DNA from: Neobacillus niacini
Lineage (GTDB): Bacteria; Bacillota; Bacilli; Bacillales; Cytobacillaceae
Length of the DNA: 64,000 nt
Assembly: GCF_023715785.1 (NCBI RefSeq)
Contig: NZ_JAMBOX010000010.1
Span: 62,001-126,000, forward strand
Reading direction: 5' to 3'
Positions 41,558 through 49,983 of the stretch are shown here, piece by piece. Below the pieces are notes generated by a model, which saw nothing but the letters and a program-made list of their open reading frames with translations, was not told the origin of the DNA and made no database searches. How positions within the stretch are numbered: position 1 is the stretch's first letter; each line of letters opens with the position of its first letter. The position numbers were made by a program, and so were the translations under genes.

Positions 41558-41620
41558 AAGTGTCAGGCACCGCAAATCAGGGACTATTAAAGAGGGCTCC
41601 CAGTTTGGGTGCCTGTTCCT
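41558..41620. repeat. Dispersed intergenic palindrome, copy 4 (diverged)
   Basis: AGTGTCAGGCACCG, the reverse of the family core, is followed some 30 nt later by GGGTGCCTGTTCC and a T run. Located right after the dinB-like gene, where it may also end transcription. Confidence 0.6.
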
Positions 41621-41785
41621 ATTTTTTAGAATTATACATACCTGTCAGCATCCATTAATATTTATTAACAAGAGTCCTTACCAAAACAGCCAGCCCCTGA
41701 TTCATGTATCTGTTGCACGCCGATTATTATTTTTCCATAAAATACATTATCAACATCAAGACTGAAACGGAAAGATGTGGTGTTT

Positions 41786-42322
41786 ATGACAAATTCCAGG
41801 CTAAGCGGCCCCTTGTTTAAAAATCTTCTGGAAAAAAGAATGACCTTTGAGCAGGTATTTGACAGGATTGTGGAATTTATGGGGAGTGACCCTTGCGGAC
41901 ATTACCGGTTAATGGTCGGAACGGATTCACAGGTTCACCGTTCCCACACTACTTTTATTACTGGAATTGTTATTCAAAATATGGGGAAAGGAGTTTGGGC
42001 TTGTATCCGAAGGGTCATTGTCCCCCGAAAAATGACCCAGCTGCATGAGCGGATCTCTTTGGAGCTTTCCTTAACCGAAGAAATTGTTGCCATGTTTACA
42101 GAGGAACGAAAAAATACGTTGATTAATATTGTTCTGCCCAATGTCTATGCAGGGGCAACCTTTACAATGGAAGGGCATATCGACATTGGCGAAGGCAAAC
42201 GCAACAAAACAAGTGAATTTGTCGCGGAAATGGTCACTCGAATGGAATCCATGGGCGTCGAGCCCAAAATCAAACCCGACGCCTTCGTCGCTTCCAGCTA
42301 CGCCAACCGCTACACAAAATAA
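41786..42322 (+). CDS. YkuK family (RNase H-like) protein
   Basis: A 178-residue member of the DUF458/YkuK family, predicted to adopt an RNase H-like fold. The segment RLMVGTDSQVHRSHTTFITGIVI carries the acidic residue of the first strand, and ISLELSLTEEIVAMF and DAFVASSYANRYTK are typical of the family. The biochemical role is unknown. Start choice: ATG 41786, though GTG codons at 41777 and 41780 are in frame and the ribosome binding site (GGTG or GGAAAGA) does not settle it. Confidence 0.82.
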   Translation: MTNSRLSGPLFKNLLEKRMTFEQVFDRIVEFMGSDPCGHYRLMVGTDSQVHRSHTTFITGIVIQNMGKGVWACIRRVIVPRKMTQLHERISLELSLTEEIVAMFTEERKNTLINIVLPNVYAGATFTMEGHIDIGEGKRNKTSEFVAEMVTRMESMGVEPKIKPDAFVASSYANRYTK

Positions 42323-42381
42323 AGACCACCCATTCCCGCACCCTGAGCGAAAAAGCTTTCAGAGACGCCCCAACAAAAAAA

Positions 42382-42440
42382 GTGTCCGCCCACGGTGGAC
42401 AAATTGTGCATTTTGTCCACGAGTGGTGCCTGACACCATA
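42382..42440. repeat. Dispersed intergenic palindrome, copy 5
   Basis: GTGTCCGCCCACGGTGGACA ... TTTTGTCCACGAG followed by TGGTGCCTGACACCAT. Lies between the convergent ykuK-like gene and yclQ. Confidence 0.75.
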
Positions 42441-42468
42441 TCTATTTTTATCACACTGAATATAAAGT

Positions 42469-43419
42469 TTATAGTGCCGCTTCGATTTCTTCAGCCATTA
42501 ATTTGATTGATTTTAGGCCGCCGCCGCTTAGGTACCAAGTGTTGGCATCCAAGTAGATGATTTTGTTGTTTTTGTAAGCGTTCGTTTTTTCAACAAGCTC
42601 ATTCTCTACGACTTTTTTCGCGCCTGCATCGCCGCCTACGGCTACGTTTCGATCAATCACGAACAGTACGTCCGGATTTTTTTCCATAACATATTCAAAG
42701 GTGACTACCTGCCCGTGTGTTGAAACCTCAATCTTTTCATCAGCAGCACCGAATCCAAACACATCATGAACTAAACCGAAGCGTGAGCTTGGGCCGTATG
42801 CGCTGATTTGCCCTTCATTTGCCAATAAAATTAAGCCTTTTTGATTCGCTGCTTTAGCCTTTTTATTTAACGCTTCAATGTCAGCTTTAACCTCTTTTAA
42901 TTCCCCAGCAACCTGGTCCTCTTTACCGAAAATTTCACCGACAAGATTCATATTTTTCTCAAAGGAGTCCATGTATTTGTTATAGTCAAATTCAATATAA
43001 ACGGTTGGAGCAATCTCTGCGAACTGATCATATAACTCGGCTTGGCGTGTAGAGATAAAAATGACATCCGGCTTCATGGCGTGAATTGCCTCAAAATCAG
43101 GCTCTTTCAAGCTGCCTAAATTCGTGTATTTCTTATCACCATATTTTTTCAAATAATCAGGAATCGTCGCTTGAGGAAGACCTGCCACTTCCACACCTAG
43201 TTCATCTAATGTATCCAAAATACCAAAGTCAAACACCACGACTTTCTTCGGGTTTTTCTTCACTACAGTTTCCCCGTATTTATGCTTAATTGTCACTTTT
43301 TCCGCGGTTGACTTGCTGCCTGATGTTTTCTCAGACTCAGAAGTTTCCTTGGCACCGCCACATGCAGCTAACACAAGAATAATTGAAAAAATAATCCCAA
43401 ATAAACTCCATTTTTTCAT
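42469..43419 (-). CDS. yclQ: Siderophore-binding lipoprotein (petrobactin type)
   Basis: The surface-anchored receptor of an iron-siderophore ABC importer. The 316-residue protein has a lipoprotein signal (MKKWSLFGIIFSIILVLAAC; Cys20 of the LAAC lipobox is acylated), a serine/lysine-rich tether, and a class III binding-protein fold (VVVFDFGILDTLDELG ... KPDVIFIS). Its sequence and the operon order N-O-P-Q match B. subtilis yclNOPQ, which imports petrobactin and catecholate precursors. ATG 43419 has AAGGAGAGA upstream. The promoter region of the operon contains five Fur boxes. Confidence 0.92.
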   Translation of the reverse strand: MKKWSLFGIIFSIILVLAACGGAKETSESEKTSGSKSTAEKVTIKHKYGETVVKKNPKKVVVFDFGILDTLDELGVEVAGLPQATIPDYLKKYGDKKYTNLGSLKEPDFEAIHAMKPDVIFISTRQAELYDQFAEIAPTVYIEFDYNKYMDSFEKNMNLVGEIFGKEDQVAGELKEVKADIEALNKKAKAANQKGLILLANEGQISAYGPSSRFGLVHDVFGFGAADEKIEVSTHGQVVTFEYVMEKNPDVLFVIDRNVAVGGDAGAKKVVENELVEKTNAYKNNKIIYLDANTWYLSGGGLKSIKLMAEEIEAAL

Positions 43420-43460
43420 AGCTGTTCTCTCCTTGTAATTTATGAATTAAAGTTTGTGGT

Positions 43461-44222
43461 CTAAGAATTAAAGTAAACACAAATGCGACAGCTGCCCATT
43501 TCCTGAATCGGAATATCCATATCGTAAATTTCCTTTAAGGCATCTGACTGAATAATCTCCTCTGTCGGACCATCCTTCACTACCCTGCCATCCTTCATCG
43601 CGACAATCCAGTCGGAATATACGGAGGCAAAGTTAATATCGTGCAGGACGATGACAACGGTTTTTCCCAGCTCATCAACAAGCCGGCGCAAAATCTTCAT
43701 AATCTGAACCGAGTGCTTCATATCCAGATTATTCAGTGGTTCATCGAGCAAAATATACTCGGTATCCTGGGCAATGACCATCGCGATAAATGCCCGCTGG
43801 CGCTGACCGCCTGACAGTTCATCCAAATATCTGTCCTGCATATCGGTCAAGTGCATATACTCAAGCGATTGATTCACAATCCGCTCATCCTCCTCCGTCA
43901 ACCGTCCCTTTGAATATGGGAATCGGCCGAACGAAACCAGCTCACGAATAGTTAAGCGGACATTCATATAATTGGATTGTTTTAAAATCGACACCCGTTT
44001 AGCAAAGTCATTTGATTTCATTTTACGCACATCGGTTTTGTCCATTAGCACTTCACCCGTATCGGCATCGAGGAGTCGGCTGACCATCGAAAGCAAGGTC
44101 GATTTCCCTGCGCCGTTTGGACCGATGAAAGAGGTTATTTTTCTTGGTTGAATCGTTACCGACACATCCTCAACAACCGCCTTTTTCCCATAAAACTTTG
44201 ACAGTGATAAGACTTGGATCAT
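43461..44222 (-). CDS. yclP: Iron-siderophore ABC transporter ATP-binding protein
   Basis: The cytoplasmic ATPase of the siderophore importer, 253 residues. Walker A GPNGAGKSTLL (residues 35-45), the ABC signature LSGGQRQRAFIA, Walker B YILLDEPLNNLD and the switch His in IVLHDINFA are all intact. It overlaps yclO by 4 nt (ATGA), so translation is coupled, and lies 41 nt before yclQ. FepC/FhuC-type subfamily. Confidence 0.94.
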   Translation of the reverse strand: MIQVLSLSKFYGKKAVVEDVSVTIQPRKITSFIGPNGAGKSTLLSMVSRLLDADTGEVLMDKTDVRKMKSNDFAKRVSILKQSNYMNVRLTIRELVSFGRFPYSKGRLTEEDERIVNQSLEYMHLTDMQDRYLDELSGGQRQRAFIAMVIAQDTEYILLDEPLNNLDMKHSVQIMKILRRLVDELGKTVVIVLHDINFASVYSDWIVAMKDGRVVKDGPTEEIIQSDALKEIYDMDIPIQEMGSCRICVYFNS

Positions 44223-45169
44223 GCTGCTTTCCTCTCCTTCAGTAGTAGATAAATGAAATAGACACCGCCGATAAAGTTAATAATCACACTGAGTGTTGTT
44301 GAAAAAGTAAATACCCGCTCGACCACCCACTGGCCGCCGACCAAGGCAATAATACTCATTACCACTGCCCCAGTAATCAGCACATGATGCTTATATGTCT
44401 TGAAAAATTGGTACGACAGATTGGCAACAATCAAGCCGAAAAAGGTTATCGGACCAACAAGTGCTGTCGAAATTGAAATAAAGATGGCAACAATGATCAG
44501 CATTTGTTTAACAATGGAGTCGTAAGGAACACCCAGGTTGATGGCGACTTCACGACCAAGCGACAAGACATCCAAATATCGCAGATAGCGCCAGGCATAC
44601 ACTGTGACCACACCGACAATTCCCACTGCCAGCCAAACCAAGTCCGAGTTGATATTGTTAAAACTCGCAAACATCCGGTCCTGGACAATCTGGAACTCAT
44701 TCGGGTCAATCAGCACCTGGAAAAACGTTGAAATGCTTGAGAAAAATGTTCCGACAATGATTCCAATCAGCAGTAAAAAGTAGATTTGCTGTCCGCCTTT
44801 TTTAAAAAGAAACTTATACAGCAATAACGCAAACACTATCATCACAGCAACTGAGATTAAGAAGTTTAGCTGCTTATTTACAATAATGGTGTGACCTGAA
44901 CCTAGGAAAAAGATAATCACAGTTTGTAACAGTAAATATAGTGAATCCAATCCCATTATGCTTGGCGTTAAAATGCGGTTATGGGTAATGGTTTGAAACA
45001 CAACCGTTGAATAAGCGATTGTGAATCCGGTGATGACCATCGCCAGCACCTTTAATACCCGCCTTGGCAAGGCATAATCAAAGCTGCCGTTTAATTCATG
45101 GAATAGATATAAGGCACAGCATCCCGCAGCCACAATCGCGAGGATCGCAAGTTTCATTGAGTTACGCAT
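44219..45169 (-). CDS. yclO: Iron-siderophore ABC transporter permease
   Basis: One of two FecCD/BtuCD-type permease subunits, 316 residues with about nine or ten helices. The conserved loop GREVAINLGVPYDSIVKQML contacts the ATPase. The segment ALVGPITFFGLIVANLSYQF is a FecCD hallmark. I start at ATG 45169, which overlaps the yclN stop by 8 nt and follows GGGAGGG; the frame is open further upstream only inside yclN. Partner of yclN in a heterodimeric channel. Confidence 0.93.
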   Translation of the reverse strand: MRNSMKLAILAIVAAGCCALYLFHELNGSFDYALPRRVLKVLAMVITGFTIAYSTVVFQTITHNRILTPSIMGLDSLYLLLQTVIIFFLGSGHTIIVNKQLNFLISVAVMIVFALLLYKFLFKKGGQQIYFLLLIGIIVGTFFSSISTFFQVLIDPNEFQIVQDRMFASFNNINSDLVWLAVGIVGVVTVYAWRYLRYLDVLSLGREVAINLGVPYDSIVKQMLIIVAIFISISTALVGPITFFGLIVANLSYQFFKTYKHHVLITGAVVMSIIALVGGQWVVERVFTFSTTLSVIINFIGGVYFIYLLLKERKAA

Positions 45170-46115
45170 TGGCGGCCCTCCCCCGGAACAACAGATATAA
45201 GAAAATTCCGCTGCCGATGACGCCGACCATGAGACTGATTGAAATCTCATACGGATAAATGATTAATCGGCCCAAAATGTCACAAACCAGAAGGAATATC
45301 GCTCCAAGGAACGCGGTATGCGGCAACGTTTTTTGTAAATGATCACCTTTAAAAATCGAAATGATGTTTGGTATGATTAAGCCCAAAAACGGAATAATCC
45401 CTACTGTCAAAACAACCGTTGCCGTAATCAAGGCAACTAGGATTAAGCCAATATTGACAATCTTGCGATAGGCAAGCCCGAGATTTTTTGAAAAATCTTC
45501 CCCCATCCCGGCAACCGTAAATCGATTTGCATATAGATATGCGATAATTAAAATCGGGACACTTATGTAAAGCAGCTCATAGCGACCTTTCATAATCGTT
45601 GAAAAATCTCCCTGCAGCCATGCCGCCATATTTTGAATCACATCGGCCCGGTAAGCAAAAAATGTCGTGAGCGAGGTTAAGATATTCCCAAACATCAGAC
45701 CGACAAGCGGAATGAAGATGGCATCCTTAAACTTGATCCGGTCCAGTATCTGCATGAACAGGAACGTCCCGGCAAGGGCAAACAGGAAGGCTACGGCCAT
45801 TTTTTCAAGCATAGAAGCATTTGCAAACAGCAGCATCGAGACAAGAATTCCAAGCCTTGTGGCATCCAATGTTCCCGCCGTGGTCGGCGAGACAAATTTG
45901 TTCCGGCTTAGCTGCTGCATAATCAGGCCGGCAATGCTCATTCCCGCACCCGCGAGAAGGATGGCGACAAGCCGAGGCAGTCTGCTGATTAGGAAAATTT
46001 GCGTTTCATCGGATTGGACATCCAGCAAATCCATAGGCGATATACTGCTAACGCCAACGAATAATGATATGACAGATAAAATGATTAAAGCTGGAAGTAA
46101 ATATCGTTTTTTCAT
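45162..46115 (-). CDS. yclN: Iron-siderophore ABC transporter permease
   Basis: The second FecCD-type permease, first gene of the operon, 317 residues. It shows the periplasm-proximal SRLPRLVAILLAGAGMSIAGLIMQ motif, the coupling loop NLGLAYRKIVNIGLILVA and VGIIPFLGLIIPNIISI. ATG 46115 has GGGGACA 6 nt upstream; a TTG four codons earlier overlaps that site. The promoter region upstream (46.17-46.44 kb) carries five Fur boxes, so tight iron repression is expected. Confidence 0.93.
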   Translation of the reverse strand: MKKRYLLPALIILSVISLFVGVSSISPMDLLDVQSDETQIFLISRLPRLVAILLAGAGMSIAGLIMQQLSRNKFVSPTTAGTLDATRLGILVSMLLFANASMLEKMAVAFLFALAGTFLFMQILDRIKFKDAIFIPLVGLMFGNILTSLTTFFAYRADVIQNMAAWLQGDFSTIMKGRYELLYISVPILIIAYLYANRFTVAGMGEDFSKNLGLAYRKIVNIGLILVALITATVVLTVGIIPFLGLIIPNIISIFKGDHLQKTLPHTAFLGAIFLLVCDILGRLIIYPYEISISLMVGVIGSGIFLYLLFRGRAANA

Positions 46116-46172
46116 GGCTGTCCCCAAACATTCTATTTTTCTAGCTTTTTTGGTAAACTAACGGCGCTTCAT

Positions 46173-46436
46173 TGAGAATCATTATCACCCGTTTACATAA
46201 AAAAAGGGTTATGCATCATTATCACCATTGGTGAGAATCTTTATCATTTGTAAGGTAAAAAAAATTCTCATGATTAACTTATTCAGTTTAAATGAGAATT
46301 ATTTTCATCTGAGTACAAAAAAAGAAGGCCTTACAATTTTCTAATAAATGAGTGACAGTGAAAATCATTATCACTTACATGTTTGATTATAGCAAAGTCC
46401 AATTTTAAGTCAATATATAAATGAGAATTATTTTCA
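46173..46436. promoter_or_regulatory. Cluster of five Fur boxes between yclN and the peroxiredoxin gene
   Basis: Close matches to TGATAATNATTATCA occur at 46173 (TGAGAATCATTATCA), 46232 (TGAGAATCTTTATCA), 46303 (TGAGAATTATTTTCA), 46359 (TGAAAATCATTATCA) and 46422 (TGAGAATTATTTTCA), each with one or two mismatches. The first lies 58 nt before yclN and the last 147 nt before the plus-strand peroxiredoxin gene. Apart from these boxes the 46.12-46.58 kb gap shows nothing. Confidence 0.85.
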
Positions 46437-46582
46437 CTCGATTTCGAACATTTTTATGACATTAATATAGTGTTAATCTAATAAATACCGCAAATGCTTC
46501 GAGTACCTTTTGAACGTCTTAATTTTTATGATGATGGGGAAAATAGTAGGGCTCTTTATTTTTAAAGGAAGGAGGAGTATGC

Positions 46583-47050
46583 TTGGAACCATATTTGAAG
46601 GTTGGAGATACTGCGCCGGACTTTTCTCTCGCCGCAACCACAAAGGAGACAATTGCGCTCTCGGATTATCGGGGAAAGAAGAGTGTCGTGCTCGCGTTTT
46701 ACGGCATGGACTTTACACCAGGCTGAATTAAAGAAATTTCCTCTTGGAAAGAGGACTACAAAAGATTTGAGGAGTTGGATGCAGAGGTACTCGGCATTAG
46801 TGCCGACCATCTCCCTTCCCACCGTGTCTTTGCTGCCAGTATGGGGACATTGCCATACCCGTTATTGTCCGATTGGCATCGGGAGACAATTAAGAGCTAT
46901 GGCGTGTTTAATGAAAAAGGCGAAGTCGCCATTCGCTCTGTCTTTGTGATTAACAAGGACGGAATTATCAGTTATATGAATACTTCGTTTAAAGCTGATA
47001 AAAAGGAAGATTATGAAGCAGTTTTTATGGAGTTGGAAAAACTAAAGTAA
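46583..47050 (+). CDS. Peroxiredoxin with in-frame TGA at the peroxidatic site (candidate selenoprotein)
   Basis: An AhpC/TSA-type thioredoxin-fold peroxiredoxin of 155 residues if TGA at codon 48 is read through. The first part ([13 protein letters not shown] ... [13 protein letters not shown]) and the second ([20 protein letters not shown] ... [15 protein letters not shown]) are in the same frame and both fully conserved in pattern. TGA occupies the position of the peroxidatic Cys in T-x-x-C (Thr45-Pro-Gly-X48). A hairpin suited to a bacterial SECIS follows at 46739-46755. The start is TTG 46583, with AAGGAGG 7 nt upstream; ATG 46574 is in another frame. If Sec is not inserted this is a pseudogene. 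It is divergent from the siderophore operon across a Fur box array and has its own terminator. Confidence 0.8.
46739..46755 (+). promoter_or_regulatory. Candidate bacterial SECIS hairpin
   Basis: TCCTCTT and AAGAGGA form a perfect 7-bp stem with the loop GGA. The first loop base lies 20 nt after the TGA at 46724-46726. Known bacterial SECIS elements place a G at the start of a small apical loop roughly 16-37 nt after UGA and lie inside the coding frame, as here. Confidence 0.7.
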
Positions 47051-47077
47051 GCCGGGGTCCACGATCCCGGCTTTTAT
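47049..47077 (+). terminator. Terminator after the peroxiredoxin gene
   Basis: GCCGGG pairs with CCCGGC over a 9-nt loop, then TTTTATCTTT. The stem starts right at the stop codon. It may also serve the converging DUF418 gene. Confidence 0.75.
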
Positions 47078-47084
47078 CTTTGTG

Positions 47085-48104
47085 TCAAATTGTTTTCTGG
47101 AACTTAACGCGCCTTATCGGCGGAAGCGTCAAATAGGTGGCGGCCCGCCAAAGCCATTCCAACGGCCCGTATTGAAAATATCGGAGCCAGACTACGCTGA
47201 AAATAAGCCCCACCAGGAGGATTGAAATGCAAACATACAAAGTTTGCAGATAGGTAATATTTCCGAATAAATCGAATGACGCCCCCGCCAGGTTAATGAA
47301 AGCAGTTTGCAAGATATAATTTGAGAGCGCCATCCGCCCATAGCTTTTTAACGGCGATAAGAGCATTTGGAGAATTGGAATTTGTAATAACAAGATTAGA
47401 GTCCCGGCATAAACCGCCGAAACAATCGGACCAATCGTGATACCGATGTCGATAAACTGCTGGGTTCTCTGGAATTCCGCTTCCGTGACAGTCCCAAAAA
47501 CGAATGGGGCATACTTATATTGATAAATCAGCCCGGCAACACTCAGGACAAGCATAATCCCCGTAAAAACAGCGATTTTTCGGATGTTATTAGGAATCAC
47601 TTCAAATACTCGAAACTGTCCCGCGGCAATTCCCAAAAGCATAACGGGAGCCACGATGAACAGCTTGAAAGACACCAATCCGAATACAACTAACAGGATG
47701 AAACCCGCGACAAGGTTGATCACTTTATGTACCTTGTAAAATGGCAAAAGGAGCAGACCGCAGATGGCATATACCGTCAATGCTTCACCCGGATGAAACC
47801 GAACATGGACCGAACCAATTAGATATAAAATGGCAGCTCGTCTCAAAAACAACAGGAATCCATTCTTCCCTTTCATATTGGCTCTGGTTATAAAAATATA
47901 AAATCCAACCCCAAACAAAAACGTAAAAATTGTATAAAAGCGGCCCTCTACGAACAAATACAAAAACCGCCAATAAGTGGCGTCCGGGGAGGCTGTCTCC
48001 GGCACCTTCACCAACAATAGCGGTCCCATATTAACCAAAATAATCCCCAAGAGCGCAAACCCTCGCAAATAATCAAGCACATCAATCCGTCGATTCACAT
48101 CCAT
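47085..48104 (-). CDS. DUF418/YeiB family membrane protein
   Basis: A 339-residue protein with about nine hydrophobic helices. It starts RIDVLDYLRGFALLGIILVNM, the YeiB/DUF418 N-terminal signature. The C-terminal DUF418 region includes SYGRMALSNYILQTAFI and ends YGPLEWLWRAATYL, as in the family. DUF418 proteins resemble acyltransferase-3 membrane enzymes but no reaction is established. ATG 48104 opens MDVNRRID; an upstream site was not strong. Monocistronic, followed upstream by two repeat cores. Confidence 0.85.
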   Translation of the reverse strand: MDVNRRIDVLDYLRGFALLGIILVNMGPLLLVKVPETASPDATYWRFLYLFVEGRFYTIFTFLFGVGFYIFITRANMKGKNGFLLFLRRAAILYLIGSVHVRFHPGEALTVYAICGLLLLPFYKVHKVINLVAGFILLVVFGLVSFKLFIVAPVMLLGIAAGQFRVFEVIPNNIRKIAVFTGIMLVLSVAGLIYQYKYAPFVFGTVTEAEFQRTQQFIDIGITIGPIVSAVYAGTLILLLQIPILQMLLSPLKSYGRMALSNYILQTAFINLAGASFDLFGNITYLQTLYVCISILLVGLIFSVVWLRYFQYGPLEWLWRAATYLTLPPIRRVKFQKTI

Positions 48105-48119
48105 CTTAACTCTCCTTGC

Positions 48120-48183
48120 CGGTGCCTGACACCGTTTTCCACTGTTTGCATTGTGGGATTACTCCCATTGGTGCCTGACACCA
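48120..48183. repeat. Dispersed intergenic palindrome, copy 6 (double core)
   Basis: GGTGCCTGACACC occurs twice, at about 48121 and 48170, bracketing 37 bp. This paired arrangement is unique in the window. Confidence 0.72.
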
Positions 48184-48201
48184 ATACAACCTTTTGCATC
48201 T

Positions 48202-49077
48202 TTAATACGTTTGTAAAGGCATACCATCTAGAGGTTTGGGAAAGTTTCTATCAATTTCGGCCAGATCCTCCGCTGGCAGATCCCAGCCTAACGCTTCTAA
48301 GTTGCTTTCGATGTGGATGATGTTTTTAGCTTTTGGGATGGTGACGATGCCTTCGTGCCTTAAAATCCAGTTAAGCGCTACCTGATAGGCGGTTTTGCCA
48401 TATTTCGAGCCAATGTCCTCCAACACTGCTCGGTCCGCTGAGCCTTGTTCCGGAAAGCCCTGCCCACCAAAAAATTGAGGAGCATACCCAAATGGGGAAT
48501 ATGCCATGAGGGTGACCCCCTGCTTCTTGCAGAAAGGCAGAACATTATTTTCAATTCTCCGGTCATAAAGATGATAGCCCACTTGGTTGCAGACAATCAC
48601 ATGGTTCCCCAAGGCCCGGTGTGCTTCTTCTAATAGTTCAGGCGTAAAATTGCTTACACCAATATAGTTCACCATGCCGTTTTCAACCAAATAAATCATC
48701 GCCCGCATGGTTTCTTCCAATTCGTGCTGTTGACTTGGCCAATGCTGCAAATATAAATCTATGTAGGTTGTTCCCAATCTTTCCAGACTGCGTTCCGCTG
48801 CCGAGATGACACCCTCATAAGAACAATTCTTTGCCGAAACCTTTGTTGTTAAGAAAATCTCTTTTCGGCAATCGTGAATCGCCTCCCCGACAATCCGTTC
48901 CGCACCGCCGTTGGCATATTCCTCCGCCGTATCGATTAAGGTCATGCCATGCTCAATCCCATATCTTAATGCCTTTACCTCTTCCTTGGCCTCGTTCTTT
49001 TGTTCCCCATAGGTCCAGGTTCCTTGGCCAATTCTTGGGATTTGGACTCCTGTTCCACCTAAATCTGTATATATCAT
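48202..49077 (-). CDS. Aldo-keto reductase
   Basis: A 291-residue NAD(P)H-dependent reductase. The catalytic tetrad lies at Asp49 and Tyr54 (LIDTAEEYANG), Lys79 (TTK) and His112 (LQHWP), with a late IPKAKNIIHIESNLEAL for cofactor binding. It belongs to a different subgroup (YdbC/Tas-like) from the enzyme at 37.1 kb. I chose ATG 49077 because AGAGGT lies 7 nt upstream; the ATG two codons earlier (49083) is too close to that site. Substrate unknown. Confidence 0.88.
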   Translation of the reverse strand: MIYTDLGGTGVQIPRIGQGTWTYGEQKNEAKEEVKALRYGIEHGMTLIDTAEEYANGGAERIVGEAIHDCRKEIFLTTKVSAKNCSYEGVISAAERSLERLGTTYIDLYLQHWPSQQHELEETMRAMIYLVENGMVNYIGVSNFTPELLEEAHRALGNHVIVCNQVGYHLYDRRIENNVLPFCKKQGVTLMAYSPFGYAPQFFGGQGFPEQGSADRAVLEDIGSKYGKTAYQVALNWILRHEGIVTIPKAKNIIHIESNLEALGWDLPAEDLAEIDRNFPKPLDGMPLQTY

Positions 49078-49122
49078 CTTCATTACCTCTGTATCTTTTA
49101 AATCTATTTCAAAATTAATAAT

Positions 49123-49665
49123 CTACCGCCAAACATGTTCAATAGTCACATGGTCTTCTCTAAACTTTAACAAAAACACATCCGGATTTCCGAGGTTTTT
49201 CCACTCTTCAAACCCAAAGGAAGGCTGATAGTGATGCAATAATAGTGCCATCAAGTTCCCATGAGTCACGATAAGAGTGTTCACTGCCTCACCTTCTAGG
49301 ATCTCTTCCACAACACTTACAATTCGGTTCATGGCCTCACGGCTGGACTCCCCGCCTGCGAATTTCATCTCTAAATCAGCAAAGGTGGCCTCAAGCTTAA
49401 CAAGCCAATCATCTAGAACATGGGTGCTAAGAATCCGCTCTGCCAACCGGTCATTCGTCTCAATTTGCATCCCTTTTAGTGTTGCCGTTGGCTCTATCGA
49501 CTGAACCGCCCGTAAAAACGGACTCGAAATAATTCGGTCCACCTTCTCCTCGATAAGAAATTTGGCTAAAGTTGCCGCCTGCCGAAATCCGATCTCCGTC
49601 AGCGGCGCCTCACTTGGCTGCCCCTCTGCCTCACAATGCCTAACAACATAAACCCGCTTTTCCAT
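49123..49665 (-). CDS. Histidine phosphatase family protein
   Basis: A 180-residue histidine phosphatase. It begins RVYVVRHCEAEG, where the usual RHG is RHC, keeping the nucleophilic His9. It continues with ISSPFLRAVQSIEP, the acidic loop, and TLIVTHGNLMALLL with the second catalytic His. ATG 49665 has GGAGGCG about 9 nt upstream; the open frame upstream runs through a short tandem repeat and is unlikely to be used. Same strand as the aldo-keto reductase, 45 nt upstream of it. Substrate unknown. Confidence 0.85.
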   Translation of the reverse strand: MEKRVYVVRHCEAEGQPSEAPLTEIGFRQAATLAKFLIEEKVDRIISSPFLRAVQSIEPTATLKGMQIETNDRLAERILSTHVLDDWLVKLEATFADLEMKFAGGESSREAMNRIVSVVEEILEGEAVNTLIVTHGNLMALLLHHYQPSFGFEEWKNLGNPDVFLLKFREDHVTIEHVWR

Positions 49666-49695
49666 CCTAACGCCTCCCTGGCCGTACCTCAGTGT

Positions 49696-49723
49696 CTCTG
49701 TACCTCTGTACCTCTGTACCTCT
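49696..49723. repeat. Short tandem repeat, 8-bp unit
   Basis: CTCTGTAC is repeated three and a half times. On the minus strand it reads GAGGTACA repeats just before the phosphatase gene; each unit contains a weak Shine-Dalgarno-like GAGG. Confidence 0.7.
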
Positions 49724-49799
49724 CGCTGATAACAATAATAAACTCTAAAACTAAAATTCTCCATTCCGGCCCAAAATCCTCTATCCTTAGGATTGACCA

Positions 49800-49974
49800 C
49801 CCCAGGAAGATAAATGTCCACGAGTGGTGCCGCCTACGCGTCTCGATTGGGCCAAGCGACTTCCCGCACTCGATGTCTCCTGCACCGCAGTTGCTTAACC
49901 AGTTTGGCGGAATCGCCACCATTCTGAACAGCAAAGCTTATCCATCACATATCGTTTTACCGGTAGTGCCATAA
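49800..49974 (+). other. Intergenic stretch with a repeat fragment and coding-like debris
   Basis: A partial copy of the dispersed repeat (AAATGTCCACGAGTGGTGCC, about 49813) is followed by a GC-richer segment. It contains a plus-strand frame ending MSPAPQLLNQFGGIATILNS and then KAYPSHIVLPVVP. There is no start context and I recognise no family; it is probably a remnant. Nothing else was seen in the 49.67-50.03 kb gap. Confidence 0.35.
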
Positions 49975-49983
49975 ATAAAAGAA

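Noticed and set aside
46583..46726. Simple nonsense-mutated peroxiredoxin pseudogene
   Set aside because: Not fully excluded, but the stop falls precisely on the catalytic residue, all other codons are intact, and a SECIS-like hairpin follows, so Sec coding is preferred.
46574..46731. ATG at 46574 with close SD opening a different frame ([14 protein letters not shown]...)
   Set aside because: The frame stops after about 50 codons and has no similarity pattern; the TTG nine bases on opens the peroxiredoxin frame at better spacing.
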